64,000 bases of DNA from Alloboseaceae bacterium BT-24-1 (GTDB lineage: Bacteria; Pseudomonadota; Alphaproteobacteria; Rhizobiales; Beijerinckiaceae), in contig JAOYTL010000002.1 of assembly GCA_025846845.1 (NCBI GenBank), forward strand, positions 186,001 through 250,000, given 5' to 3'. Below, piece after piece: positions 1 to 8,500 of this stretch. The notes below the pieces were generated by a model. The model did no database searches. It was not told where the DNA came from and was given only the letters and a program-made list of their open reading frames with translations. A program made the translations under genes and the position numbers. Within the stretch, counting starts at the first letter, position 1; each line of letters begins with the position of its first letter.

Positions 1-144
1 GAGGCGCTGCAGCGTCGCCTGGAAGGTCGAAAGGCCGTCATCCAGCAGCGGGATGAACTGCTTCGGCATGGTGTCGCGCGACAGCGGCCAGAGGCGGGTG
101 CCGGAGCCGCCGGCCATGACGAGGGGGACGATCTTGGTAGCCAT
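1..144 (-). CDS. Mannose-1-phosphate guanylyltransferase, N-terminal fragment (cut by window edge)
   Basis: Only the first 48 codons are present; the rest lies beyond the left edge. The protein begins MATKIVPLVMAGGSGTRLWP and continues LSRDTMPKQF. GGSGTRLWPLSR is the nucleotide-binding signature of sugar-nucleotide pyrophosphorylases, and the tryptophan plus the PKQF that follows are typical of the GDP-mannose (ManC/CpsB) branch. The enzyme makes GDP-mannose from GTP and mannose-1-phosphate for surface polysaccharides. It is on the same strand as the epimerase and mogA upstream. Whether it carries the C-terminal mannose-6-phosphate isomerase cupin cannot be seen. Confidence 0.85.
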   Translation of the reverse strand, partial: MATKIVPLVMAGGSGTRLWPLSRDTMPKQFIPLLDDGLSTFQATLQRL

Positions 145-248
145 GAAGGGGTTCCGGCGGGATCTGACCCCACGATTCCTACAGCATCGAAGCTACCATC
201 CGATAAACGCTCATACGGGGATGCCGGTGGTGTCTATCGAGGTATCGT

Positions 249-794
249 TCACCCTTTCGGCTTCTGCCCCGGCCGAAAGGCGACGATCACCGAAGGATTG
301 GTCTCCAAATAGGGTCCCTCGATCAGGTCGATGCAGTAGGGGATCGCCGGCATCACCGCGTCGAGGCACTCGGCGATGGCGCGCGGGCGGCCGGGCAGGT
401 TGACGATCAGCGACCTGCCGCGAATGCCGGCGAGCTGGCGCGAAAGGATCGCGGTCGGCACCTTGGCGAGGCTGACCTGGCGCATCAGTTCGCCGAAACC
501 GGGCATCAGCTTGTCGATCACGTCCTCGGTCGCCTCGGGCGTGACGTCGCGCGGAGCAGGGCCGGTGCCGCCCGTCGTGACGATCAGGCAGCAGCCTTCC
601 TTGTCGGCGAGCTCGATCAGCGTCTGCGCGATGCCGCTGCGCTCGTCGGGGATCACGCGCGTGATCGCCTGCCAGGGGCTGGTCAGCGCCCTGGCGAGAT
701 AGTCGAGGATGGCCGGGCCGCCCTCGTCGGCGTAGACGCCGGCCGAGGCACGGTCGGAGACGGTGACGATGCCGATCTTCGCAGGGGACGCCAT
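249..794 (-). CDS. mogA: Molybdopterin adenylyltransferase MogA
   Basis: 181 aa, the usual size for MogA. It adenylylates molybdopterin before molybdate insertion in molybdenum cofactor synthesis, in the cytoplasm. Seen: IGIVTVSDRASAGVYADEGG near the N-terminus and the MPT-binding loop TTGGTGPAPRDVTPEAT at about residues 73-89, both typical of the MogA/MoaB fold. The start follows a good ribosome site (GAGGAAA). The epimerase stop is only 8 nt upstream, so the two are probably co-transcribed although their pathways are unrelated. MoaB is the main alternative, but length and the full TTGGTG loop favour MogA. Confidence 0.9.
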   Translation of the reverse strand: MASPAKIGIVTVSDRASAGVYADEGGPAILDYLARALTSPWQAITRVIPDERSGIAQTLIELADKEGCCLIVTTGGTGPAPRDVTPEATEDVIDKLMPGFGELMRQVSLAKVPTAILSRQLAGIRGRSLIVNLPGRPRAIAECLDAVMPAIPYCIDLIEGPYLETNPSVIVAFRPGQKPKG

Positions 795-802
795 GGTTTT
801 CC

Positions 803-1810
803 TCAGACGCGGTAGAAGTCGCGATACCAGCGCACCATGCGCCCGATGCCTTCGGCGAGCGGGGTATGCGGGCGAAAGCCCACCGCCGCCTCCAGCGCCG
901 AAACGTCGGCGGCGGTGCGCAAGACGTCGCCGGGCTGGCGCGGCTTCATCTCCATCACCGCCTTCTTCCCGACCGCCTGCTCGATCGTGGCGATGAAATC
1001 CATCAGCGGCACCGGATCGGAATTGCCGATATTGTAGAGCCGCCAGGGCGCCGAGGAGGTCGCGGGGCCGGGTTCGTCGCTCGACCAGGCGGGATCGGGC
1101 GCGGCGACCTGGTCGAGCACGCGGACCACACCTTCGACGATATCGTCGACATAGGTGAAGTCGCGCTCGTGCCGGCCTTCGTTGAAGACCTCGATCGGCT
1201 CGCCGGCGAGGATCTTCTTGGTGAAGATCATCGGGGCCATGTCGGGCCGGCCCCAGGGGCCGTAGACGGTGAAGAAGCGCAGGCCCGTGGTCGGCAGCCC
1301 GTAGAGATGGGCGTAGGCATGGGCCATGCCCTCATTCGCCTTCTTGGTCGCGGCGTAGAGGCTGACCGGGTGGTCGACATTGTCCTCGACGCGGAAGGGC
1401 GTGCGGGTGTTGGCGCCGTAGACCGAGCTCGACGAGGCATAGACGAGGTGCTCGACGCCATTGCGGCGGCAGCCCTCCAGCACATGGCCGAAGCCGGCGA
1501 GGTTGGAATCGAGATAGGCCTGCGGGTTCTCGATCGAGAAGCGCACGCCCGCCTGGGCGCCGAGATGGACGACGCGCTCGAAGCGCCCTTCCGCGAAGAG
1601 CCTGGCCATGCCGTCGCGATCGACGAGGTCGAGTGTCTCGAAGCTGAAGCGGTTATGGCCGGCGAGGCGCGCGAGCCGGGCCTGCTTCAAGGCGGGATCA
1701 TAATAGTCGTTGAGATTGTCGATGCCGACGACCTCGTCGCCGCGTTCGAGCAGAACCCGGGCTGTCTCATTGCCGATGAAGCCGGCAGCCCCCGTCACCA
1801 GAACGCGCAT
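803..1810 (-). CDS. NAD-dependent epimerase, probable UDP-glucuronate 4-epimerase
   Basis: 335 aa extended short-chain dehydrogenase. Seen: NAD-binding GAAGFIG at residues 7-13, SSSS at 126-129, catalytic YxxxK at Y152/K156, and the stretch RFFTVYGPWGRPDMAP, which is typical of UDP-glucuronate/UDP-galacturonate epimerases (rhizobial LpsL-like). It would supply UDP-galacturonate for LPS or capsule. The frame is open to 1900, but the start at 1810 is chosen because an AGGAGG lies just upstream and the Rossmann strand begins there. It sits beside a GDP-mannose synthase and other polysaccharide functions, which fits. The exact sugar is inferred from family similarity only. Confidence 0.85.
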   Translation of the reverse strand: MRVLVTGAAGFIGNETARVLLERGDEVVGIDNLNDYYDPALKQARLARLAGHNRFSFETLDLVDRDGMARLFAEGRFERVVHLGAQAGVRFSIENPQAYLDSNLAGFGHVLEGCRRNGVEHLVYASSSSVYGANTRTPFRVEDNVDHPVSLYAATKKANEGMAHAYAHLYGLPTTGLRFFTVYGPWGRPDMAPMIFTKKILAGEPIEVFNEGRHERDFTYVDDIVEGVVRVLDQVAAPDPAWSSDEPGPATSSAPWRLYNIGNSDPVPLMDFIATIEQAVGKKAVMEMKPRQPGDVLRTAADVSALEAAVGFRPHTPLAEGIGRMVRWYRDFYRV

Positions 1811-1919
1811 GATCCTCCTCGCGCCAGTCGCGCCGTTGCCGACATGTCTATCGAGCAGCTTGCGGTCCCGGTCAACGCGGGGGCTCGCGGGCGGGGCCAC
1901 GATCTGCTAGCGCCGCGGC

Positions 1920-2936
1920 ATGACCGCCGTGCCGAGCAGCGCCATCCTCGATCAGCCCTTTCGTGGCCGCGGCTTCGCGGTGACCTTCGTCGCCATTGTC
2001 GCGGGTGTCCTGCTGCTGACGGCTGCTGCGACGCTCTGGCGCGACCCGTTCTGGGTGTTTCGCGCCGCGCCGCCCTGGACGCAGGGCGGGGCAGGGGCGA
2101 GCCGGCTGCTCGACACGCAGATGCGCCGGATCAAGCCGCTGCAGATCGCCAATCTCAGGCCGGGCACGCTGCTGGTCGGCTCCTCGGTGACCTATCGCGG
2201 GCTCGACCCGCGCGATCTTGAGCCTGGACTGCCGCAGCCGGCCTACAATGCCGGCATAGCCTCGCTGATGGCGGCGGAACTGCCGGTACTCGCGGCATTG
2301 GCGCGCGATGTCGGCAGCGTGCGCCGGGTCGTCATCGGGCTCGACTACTACATGTTCACCCGGATGCCGCCGCCGCCGCCGCTACGGCCGGATCTGGCGA
2401 GCAGGCTTGGGCGCGCCGAGATGCGCCTGAAGCTGATGTTCAACTCGGACGCGCCGGAGAACCTGCGGGGCGGTGGGCAGCGGCGCACAGAGCCGGGGCT
2501 CTGGCGCGGCGACGGCTTCAAGATCACGCCCGATTTCGACGCCGCGCTGACCCGCAAGATCGCGGCGGCGCAGGGTGTTGCCGCGATGGTCTACGAACCA
2601 TCGCGGCTCGCCGCATTCGATGCGGCGCTTGACCGCCTGCGCGGCCTCGACGTCGCGCTCTATCTCTCGCCCGTGAGCGGTGCCCAGCTCGCCCTGCTGG
2701 CGGAAGGTGGGCGGCGGCCTGAATTCGAACGCTGGCGGATGGACATCGCCGCGGTGACGGTCCGGCATGGCCTCACCCTGTATGACCTTGCGACCGGTCA
2801 TCCCTTCGACGATTTCGATCCCGACAAGGGCTCGTCGCGCTTCTGGGTCGACAATGTCCACTTCAAGCCCGAGGTCGGGCACTGGGTTCTGGCCCAGCTC
2901 GGCCTCGCTTCAGGCGCGGTCGCGCCAGCGCCTTAG
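1920..2936 (+). CDS. Membrane-anchored SGNH/GDSL-like protein, function unknown
   Basis: 338 aa. One hydrophobic segment at about residues 19-38 suggests an N-terminal anchor with the rest in the periplasm. LLVGSSVTY (GSS at 87-89) resembles SGNH block I, and DNVHF (D311, H314) near the C-terminus resembles block V with its Asp-x-x-His. A proline run interrupts the middle (about residues 150-156). Such proteins are often linked to acylation or handling of extracellular polysaccharides, which matches the neighbouring epimerase and acetyltransferase, but the substrate is not visible. Divergent from the epimerase; its 3' end overlaps the convergent acetyltransferase gene by 27 bp. Confidence 0.75.
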   Translation: MTAVPSSAILDQPFRGRGFAVTFVAIVAGVLLLTAAATLWRDPFWVFRAAPPWTQGGAGASRLLDTQMRRIKPLQIANLRPGTLLVGSSVTYRGLDPRDLEPGLPQPAYNAGIASLMAAELPVLAALARDVGSVRRVVIGLDYYMFTRMPPPPPLRPDLASRLGRAEMRLKLMFNSDAPENLRGGGQRRTEPGLWRGDGFKITPDFDAALTRKIAAAQGVAAMVYEPSRLAAFDAALDRLRGLDVALYLSPVSGAQLALLAEGGRRPEFERWRMDIAAVTVRHGLTLYDLATGHPFDDFDPDKGSSRFWVDNVHFKPEVGHWVLAQLGLASGAVAPAP

Positions 2937-4028
2937 CCGCAGGCGCGCCGTCGCTGCGAGCCGCGGCCGGAGCGCGGAGCCGCCTGCGAGCGCGACGATC
3001 GCGTTCGCCATCTCCTGCCGCTCGCCCCAGGGATAGGCCGACGGATCGACCCCGTCGCCGGCGCCGCTGTCGAGCCGGAACGGCTGGCCGGCGGCGAAAT
3101 CGGCACGCAGCATCGCGATGGCCAGCGCCCGGCCGGGTGAAAGCTTGGCCTTGGTCTCGTCATAGGCGATCTTGAGGAAATGCGACTGCCCGGCAAGATC
3201 GAGCAGCAGGCCGCCAGCGATCGGCACGCCATCCAGCCGCAGCAGGTCGATACGGGCGCCGTCGACGGCGGCGAAATTCCCGACGATCTCGCGGATATAG
3301 GCGCCATGCTTGGGCAGGCTCGCGAGCGCGGTGCCGCCACGGCCCTTCCAGCCGGCGGCTTCGAGCGCCAGGAAATCCTCCAGCGCGGCAATGGCGTCAG
3401 CGCCGCGATGGCGCTCGTGGGCAAGCACGCCGGCCTTCTCGAGCTGGCGGTGCTGCTGCATGCGCTTCTTGTAGCCCTGGCCGAGGGCGCGGCGCAGATA
3501 GCGCTCGGCATCGTCGCCGGGCTCAGGGACCAGCATCGGCCGCTGCCAGCGCTCGAAGCTCGTGATCGTGCTGCCGGCCGCCAGTGCGGCCTCGAAGGCG
3601 GTGAAGACGCTGCCCTGCGTGGGCAACAGTGGCAGCTTCAGGACACTCGGCAGGTCGGGCGCCTCGACGATGGCCCGCACTAACGCCACCGCGACGTCGC
3701 TCGCCCGCTCGCGGTCGAGCACCGGGGCCGAGGAGACCTCGTAGAGCGGTACCAGCGGCGCTTCGAGGATTGGTGCGAAACCGGTATGGATGCTGCGGGT
3801 TCGGCGCAGCGCCCAGATGCCGAGCAGGCGCTCGCTATCCCGCTCCTGCGCGATGAGGACGACGAGGTCGTCGGCGGCGATGCCGAAGCTCAGCGCAGCC
3901 GCGATGGCGGCCGGCGCCATATGGAGGTTGGGCGCTTCGGCGCGGCGGCAGAGGTCGACGAAGATTTCAGCGTAGGTTGCGCCATAGGCCGCCGCCGGCA
4001 GGCGGCTGACCGCGACAGAATCGGTCAT
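2910..4028 (-). CDS. GNAT-fold acetyltransferase of the BcsL/CelD (FemAB-like) family
   Basis: 372 aa. Seen: a central FemAB/BioF2-like block (RALGQGYKKRMQQHRQLEKA, then ALEDFLALEAAGWKGRGGTA) and the C-terminal GNAT half with HFLKIAYDETKAKLSPGRAL, which is characteristic of CelD/BcsL-type acetyltransferases of polysaccharide loci. The start ATG overlaps the stop of the FlhX-like gene by 4 bp (ATGA), implying translational coupling with flagellar-type genes. The 3' end overlaps the convergent SGNH gene. Whether it modifies a polysaccharide or a flagellar component is undetermined; the coupling makes the second idea worth testing. Confidence 0.8.
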   Translation of the reverse strand: MTDSVAVSRLPAAAYGATYAEIFVDLCRRAEAPNLHMAPAAIAAALSFGIAADDLVVLIAQERDSERLLGIWALRRTRSIHTGFAPILEAPLVPLYEVSSAPVLDRERASDVAVALVRAIVEAPDLPSVLKLPLLPTQGSVFTAFEAALAAGSTITSFERWQRPMLVPEPGDDAERYLRRALGQGYKKRMQQHRQLEKAGVLAHERHRGADAIAALEDFLALEAAGWKGRGGTALASLPKHGAYIREIVGNFAAVDGARIDLLRLDGVPIAGGLLLDLAGQSHFLKIAYDETKAKLSPGRALAIAMLRADFAAGQPFRLDSGAGDGVDPSAYPWGERQEMANAIVALAGGSALRPRLAATARLRLRRWRDRA

Positions 4029-4303
4029 GGGCGCGGCGGGCCACCGCGGCGGCGCAGGCCGAGCACGAAGGCGATCACCTGCGCGGTTGCCAGATAGAGT
4101 TCCTCGGGAATCGTGTCCTCGAGCTCGACCGCCGAGAGCGCCTGCGCCAGCACGGCGTTCTGCTCGACCGCGATGTCGTGCTCGCGCGCGGTCTCGATGA
4201 TCTTCTCCGCGACGAGGCCATGGCCCTTGGCGGTGACGCGCGGTGCGCCCTGACCGTCATATTCGAGCGCGACGGCGAGCGGCAGCGGCAGAGGCTGGGT
4301 CAT
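4025..4303 (-). CDS. FlhB C-terminal domain homologue (FlhX/EscU-like export switch protein)
   Basis: 92 aa. The sequence AVALEYDGQGAPRVTAKG then IPEELYLATAQVIAFVLGL aligns with the cytoplasmic C-terminal subdomain of FlhB downstream of the autocleavage site. The NPTH cleavage motif and all membrane helices are absent, so the protein corresponds to the released C-terminal fragment of a switch protein encoded as a free gene. Orphan FlhB C-terminal proteins (FlhX type) are known in bacteria and sit near FliK-like proteins. Here it overlaps the FliK-like gene by 4 bp upstream and the acetyltransferase by 4 bp downstream. No full flhB is in the window. Confidence 0.85.
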   Translation of the reverse strand: MTQPLPLPLAVALEYDGQGAPRVTAKGHGLVAEKIIETAREHDIAVEQNAVLAQALSAVELEDTIPEELYLATAQVIAFVLGLRRRGGPPRP

Positions 4304-5838
4304 GAACGGCGGTCCAGGAACTGGCCGGCGCTCGCCCTGGCCTGCTGCGGATGGCCGGTGAAGACCTCGAACTCGGCGCTGTCGAAGCGCGACCGGAGCA
4401 GCGAGGTCTCCAGATCGGGCGTCGCCTGACGCAGCAGGCGGCTGGTCTCCTCGCGCTCGGCCCAGAAGGAGACGCCAATGGCGCGGCCCTGCAGCGTCAC
4501 CACGCCCTGCAACGCGCCGAGCGGCTCGACATCGAGCGCGAAGCGCACGCGCCAGAGCGGCGCGTCCGGCGTCGCGGACCCTGGTTGCGGCGGATCGCGC
4601 TCGATCTCGAGCGGCAGCACGGCGGTGCCGTTCGGCAAGGCGAGCGGAATCTCGGTGAGCCAGCGCGCCGGCGGCTGCTGGTCGAGCCGCGCGGCCTCCT
4701 GCGGCAGCGAGGCGTATTGGGCGAGCGCGATGCGATCGAGCGCCGCTTCCGCCTGGCCGAACAGCGTCTGGGCGATCATGGCGGGTCGAGCGGCGCTGGT
4801 CAGGCTCGGTTCCGCGGCCGGCTGCGGCGTCAGCAAGCCGTCGCGCGGCGGGGCAGGGCGCGCCCTGGCCGGTGTCTGGGCCGCGGCGTCCTGCTCGGGC
4901 GCTCCGGGCATGACTGGACGCCGGAGCTGTGGCGTCGTGTCGGTCGTGCTCTCGCCGGGAAGAGGAAGCTTTGCTGCCGTCGCGCCCTCGACGGCGGGCT
5001 TGAGCAGGTCGCGCAGGCTCTGCAGCGCCACCTTGAGGTCGGTCCGCGGGGTCGGAACCTCTCCCGCCGCCTGACGGGCTTCGAGGAAGACGCCGGAGCG
5101 GTTGATCGCCGCCTTCAGCGCTTCGGCCGTGACGGGCTTGCCATCTGCCGGCAGCCGCTGGGCGAGGATCTGATCGACCAGGGTCATCAGCGGCTTCGGC
5201 AAGGTGAGCGCGACCGAGCCCTGCGCCAGGCTGCCGAGATTGGCGAAGAGCGGAGCGAAGCTGTCCTGCCGTCCGAGCGCGGCGCCGAGCAGAGGGCCGG
5301 CGACTGCACGGGGCGAAATGGGCACCGCCTGCGGTGCGACCGGTGTGGCGGTGGTGGCGGTGACCGTGCGGCCGGCCTGCAAAGCAGCAGGGGCCGCCGA
5401 CGCTTGTGCAGTTGCGGAGGAAGTGGTTGCCGGGATCGCCGCTGGCGTCGACAGCGGAGCTGGCGGCATGGTGCCGACAGTCGGTTGTCCAGCCGGCGCC
5501 GGCGCGTTGAGGTTGCTGGCCGGCGGCGGGCGGATGCCGACCAGTGTCGCCTGCAGCGGCGCGCCGGGCTCGGCGGGCGCGGCGAGCTTGAGCATCAGGC
5601 TGGCGCCCGGCTGCAGCGCCGCCTGCCTGGCCTCGGGCCCGGCGAGCACGAGCGCGACCTTGACGCCGTTGACCAAAGCGGTGGCGTTGCCCTCACCATC
5701 GATTGCAACGAGCTTGGCTTCGACCGTCTTGCCGGCGGCAAGGCCGCCATTGCCGTTCATCGCCGCGAGCAGGGTCGCGAGGCTCTGGCTCTTGACGAGC
5801 GCGGCGAGTTGCGCCGGATCGGGCGGGATGGCTGCCAT
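4300..5838 (-). CDS. FliK-like flagellar hook-length control protein
   Basis: 512 aa. An N-terminal globular part is followed by a long Ala/Pro/Thr/Gln-rich linker (about residues 120-400) and a C-terminal Flg_hook domain with PPARWLTEIPLALPNGTAVL and GALQGVVTLQGRAIGVSFWA. This arrangement is that of molecular-ruler proteins that switch flagellar export specificity together with the FlhB C-terminal domain, which is encoded directly downstream with a 4 bp overlap. The frame stays open to 5958, but the ATG at 5838 starts a normal sequence and leaves a gap to the divergent reductase. It may not be the main FliK, because no other flagellar genes are present. Confidence 0.75.
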   Translation of the reverse strand: MAAIPPDPAQLAALVKSQSLATLLAAMNGNGGLAAGKTVEAKLVAIDGEGNATALVNGVKVALVLAGPEARQAALQPGASLMLKLAAPAEPGAPLQATLVGIRPPPASNLNAPAPAGQPTVGTMPPAPLSTPAAIPATTSSATAQASAAPAALQAGRTVTATTATPVAPQAVPISPRAVAGPLLGAALGRQDSFAPLFANLGSLAQGSVALTLPKPLMTLVDQILAQRLPADGKPVTAEALKAAINRSGVFLEARQAAGEVPTPRTDLKVALQSLRDLLKPAVEGATAAKLPLPGESTTDTTPQLRRPVMPGAPEQDAAAQTPARARPAPPRDGLLTPQPAAEPSLTSAARPAMIAQTLFGQAEAALDRIALAQYASLPQEAARLDQQPPARWLTEIPLALPNGTAVLPLEIERDPPQPGSATPDAPLWRVRFALDVEPLGALQGVVTLQGRAIGVSFWAEREETSRLLRQATPDLETSLLRSRFDSAEFEVFTGHPQQARASAGQFLDRRS

Positions 5839-5956
5839 CCGAACAGCCTGCCACGAAATGTTAAGGATTTTCTTGCGCGCAGCCGTGTTGCGCCAGCGGC
5901 GCTGGCGCGGCCGCCGGCTCTGCGGCAGGTTTGGCGCCTGTTCTGGAGAGATCGTC

Positions 5957-6967
5957 ATGGATTATCGCGCGCTTGGCCGCTCCGGCCTCAAGGTCTCGCC
6001 GCTCTGCCTGGGCACGATGATGTTCGGCGCGCAGACCGAGGAGGCCGATGCGCGGGCGATCATCGACAGCGCCGCCGAGGACGGCATCAACTTCATCGAC
6101 ACCGCCGACGTCTATGCCGAGGGTCGCTCGGAGGAGATCACCGGCCGCGCCATTGCCGGCAATCGCCATGGCTGGGTGCTGGCGACCAAGGCGGCGAACG
6201 CGATGGGCGAGGGGCCGAACCAGCGCGGGCTCTCGCGCAAATGGCTGCTCGAGGCCTGCGATGCCAGCCTGAAGCGGCTCGGCACGGATTTCATCGACAT
6301 CTATTATTTGCACAAGGAAGATCACGAGACGCCGCTGGCCGAGACGGTGCGCGCGATCGGCGACCTCGTGCGGGCCGGCAAGATCCGCTATTTCGGCGTC
6401 TCGAATTATCGCGGCTGGCGCGTCGCGGAGATCTGCCGGCTCTGCGACGAACTCGCTATCGACCGGCCGGTGGTCAGCCAGCCCTATTACAACGCGATGA
6501 ACCGCATGCCCGAGGTCGAGCACCTGCCGGCCTGCGGCTATTACGGGCTCGGCGTCGCCAGCTATTCGCCATTGGCGCGCGGCGTGCTGACGGCGAAATA
6601 CGCGCCCGGGCAGGCGCCGCCGGAAGGCACGCGGGCGGGGCGCGCCGACAAGCGGATCATGCAGACGGAATGGCGCGAGGAATCGCTCGTCATCGCCCGC
6701 ACCATCGCCGACCATGCCGCGTCCCGTGGGCTGACGCCGGTGCAGTTCGCGGTCCGCTGGGTGCTGAACAACAAGCTGCTGACCGCGGCCGTGGCGGGCC
6801 CGCGCACCATGGAGCAATGGCAGGGCTATCTCTCGGCGCTGTCGGCCGATTTCACAGCCGAGGACGAGGCGCTGATCGATTCGCTTGTGCCGGCAGGCCA
6901 CCCCTCGACACCGGGCTACAGCGACCCGGCCTACCCGCTGGAAGGGCGGCTGGCTTGGACGGGGTGA
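5957..6967 (+). CDS. Aldo/keto reductase
   Basis: 336 aa, (beta/alpha)8 NADPH-dependent oxidoreductase of cytosolic aldehydes or ketones. Seen: start MDYRALGRSGLKVSPLCLGT, catalytic tetrad candidates D48 (FIDTADVY), Y53, K78 (LATKAAN) and H119 (YYLHKED), and the C-terminal NADP-binding segment RWVLNNKLLTAAVAGPRTME. The start is preceded by GGAGAG; the frame extends upstream but that part is antisense to the FliK-like gene. It is divergent from that gene across 118 bp and has no clear partner. The substrate is unknown. Confidence 0.88.
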   Translation: MDYRALGRSGLKVSPLCLGTMMFGAQTEEADARAIIDSAAEDGINFIDTADVYAEGRSEEITGRAIAGNRHGWVLATKAANAMGEGPNQRGLSRKWLLEACDASLKRLGTDFIDIYYLHKEDHETPLAETVRAIGDLVRAGKIRYFGVSNYRGWRVAEICRLCDELAIDRPVVSQPYYNAMNRMPEVEHLPACGYYGLGVASYSPLARGVLTAKYAPGQAPPEGTRAGRADKRIMQTEWREESLVIARTIADHAASRGLTPVQFAVRWVLNNKLLTAAVAGPRTMEQWQGYLSALSADFTAEDEALIDSLVPAGHPSTPGYSDPAYPLEGRLAWTG

Positions 6968-6973
6968 GCCCCG

Positions 6974-7190
6974 CTCTTCCCTTCTCCCCTTGCGGGAGAA
7001 GGTGGCCCGAAGGGCCGGATGAGGGCGCGCGCCCACGCTTTCCGTCATGCTCGCCCTTGTGGCGAGCATCTACGTCTTGAACACTGCCCTCGATCTCGGA
7101 AGACGTGGGTGGTCGGGACAAGCCCGACCATGACGACGAAGTGTCGCGCGACCCCTCACCCTAACCCTCTCCCGCAAGGGGAGAGGGGAC
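6974..7190. repeat. Composite palindromic extragenic repeat, copy A
   Basis: No gene lies between 6968 and 7199. Hairpin 1 is CCTTCTCCC (6980-6988) with GGGAGAAGG (6994-7002), followed by TGGCCC/GGGCC and GGATGAGGG. A second, larger inverted repeat spans about 7046-7133 (GTCATGCTCGCCC and ACGTCTT arms mirrored by AAGACGT and GGGC...CATGAC). Hairpin 3 is CCCTCTCCC (7165-7173) with GGGAGAGGG (7179-7187). The outer hairpins recur in opposite order at 41481-41630 and in variant form at 32378-32517. Confidence 0.85.
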
Positions 7191-7199
7191 TGCCGCCGC

Positions 7200-7610
7200 T
7201 CACGGATGCAGCTTCAACCCCTTGATCGCCTTGTCGACCGCCTTGCGCTCGCCATGCAGCGCGATCCCGACCAGGTCGAGCGCCTCGGTCGCGACCGACG
7301 CGACGGCGGCGCGATTGGCCTCGTCATGGCCGGTCGCGAACAGTTCGCTTGTGTAGAGCGAGGGCGTCAGGCCCGCTTCGCCGGCCCGCCGCAGCACGCG
7401 GGTCAGGTCGGCGGAAGTCGCTGCGAAGATCAGGACTGGCTGGCGAACCAGCGGACCGTAGACCTTGCCCGAGCCGTCGCGGTAAGCTTGCCCGCCGAGT
7501 TCCGGCGCGGCGGCGACCAGCCCGCCGGCGAGGAACGCGGTGACGTTGAGCTTCTGCCAGGCGGCGAGCTCCTCATGGACGATGATGGCAATCTTGGTGT
7601 CGAAGCGCAT
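7200..7610 (-). CDS. DUF2000 domain protein
   Basis: 136 aa. MRFDTKIAIIVHEELAAWQK followed by LNVTAFLAGG is the typical beginning of DUF2000 proteins, which are compact alpha/beta cytosolic proteins of unknown biochemical role. The C-terminal half contains TSELFATGHDEANRAAV. The family start fixes the ATG at 7608-7610, which overlaps the divergent AraC-type start inside one CATG, so the two genes have no conventional intergenic spacer. The AraC-type regulator is probably its controller. No enzymatic motif is recognisable. Confidence 0.8.
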   Translation of the reverse strand: MRFDTKIAIIVHEELAAWQKLNVTAFLAGGLVAAAPELGGQAYRDGSGKVYGPLVRQPVLIFAATSADLTRVLRRAGEAGLTPSLYTSELFATGHDEANRAAVASVATEALDLVGIALHGERKAVDKAIKGLKLHP

Positions 7611-8493
7611 GACGACAGCGATAGAGTCCGCCCGCCCCGGCGGTCTTGAACGTTCGTGCGCGGCCGTTTCGCCTGGCGACTGGATTCGCACCGCACCGGA
7701 CGAGGAGGGGCCGGAACGGATCGAGGCCTTTTTCAGCGGCCATGCCTATGACACGCACCGGCACGACACCTATGCGATCGGCTACACGATCAGCGGGGTG
7801 CAGAGCTTCGACTATCGCGGTGCCCAGCGGGATTCGACGCCGGGCGACCTGATCGTGCTGCATCCGGACGAGTTGCATAACGGCCGGGCCGGGATCGAGA
7901 GCGGCTTCCGTTACCGGATGGCCTATGTCGAGCCGGGCCTGATCATGGCGGCGCTCGCCGGGCGCGCCAGCGCGATCCCGTTCATCGGCAATGCGGTCTG
8001 CCGCGATGGCAGCCTGATGCGGGCGCTGGTCGGCCTGCTCGGCGATGTCGAGCATGGGCTGGAGCCGCTGGAGCGCGATGCGGCCGTCGGCGCGCTGGCC
8101 GAGGCACTGCTCAGGCTCGACCCGTCCTGCGCGCTGACCGGCGCCGAGACGCCGGCGATGCGGGCCTGCGAGCGGGCGCGCGATTTTCTCAGCGAGAGCC
8201 GCGACGAGACGATCGATTCCGCCATGCTGGAGGCGATCACCGGGCTCGACCGCTATGCGCTGGCACGGCAGTTCCGCCGCCGTTACGGCACCAGCCCGCA
8301 TCATTACCTGGTGATGCGCCGGCTGGAACGGGCAAGATTGCTGATCCGCCGGGGCGAGGCTTTGGCCGAGGCCGCTGCTGCCAGCGGCTTTGCCGACCAG
8401 AGCCATATGACCCGGCATTTCCGCCGCGCTTATGGACAATCGCCCGGGCGCTGGCGGGCGATGCAGGTCGGCGGCGTGCCGGAAGCCGCCTGA
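7609..8493 (+). CDS. AraC-family transcriptional regulator
   Basis: 294 aa. An N-terminal cupin-like sensor (HRHDTYAIGYTISGVQSF, then TPGDLIVLHPDELHNG) is followed by an AraC/XylS double helix-turn-helix at roughly residues 190-285 (LDRYALARQFRRRYGTSPHH, then AAAASGFADQSHMTRHFRR). Of the possible starts, ATG 7609 is favoured because the upstream alternative lies inside the DUF2000 gene. That ATG shares bases with the divergent DUF2000 start, so its promoter must lie within the DUF2000 coding sequence. Ligand unknown. Confidence 0.85.
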   Translation: MTTAIESARPGGLERSCAAVSPGDWIRTAPDEEGPERIEAFFSGHAYDTHRHDTYAIGYTISGVQSFDYRGAQRDSTPGDLIVLHPDELHNGRAGIESGFRYRMAYVEPGLIMAALAGRASAIPFIGNAVCRDGSLMRALVGLLGDVEHGLEPLERDAAVGALAEALLRLDPSCALTGAETPAMRACERARDFLSESRDETIDSAMLEAITGLDRYALARQFRRRYGTSPHHYLVMRRLERARLLIRRGEALAEAAAASGFADQSHMTRHFRRAYGQSPGRWRAMQVGGVPEAA

Positions 8494-8500
8494 GCGGCGC

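Noticed and set aside
4351..7080. Plus-strand frame covering the FliK-like gene and the reductase
   Set aside because: Arg/Ala-rich shadow; it crosses two well-supported genes.
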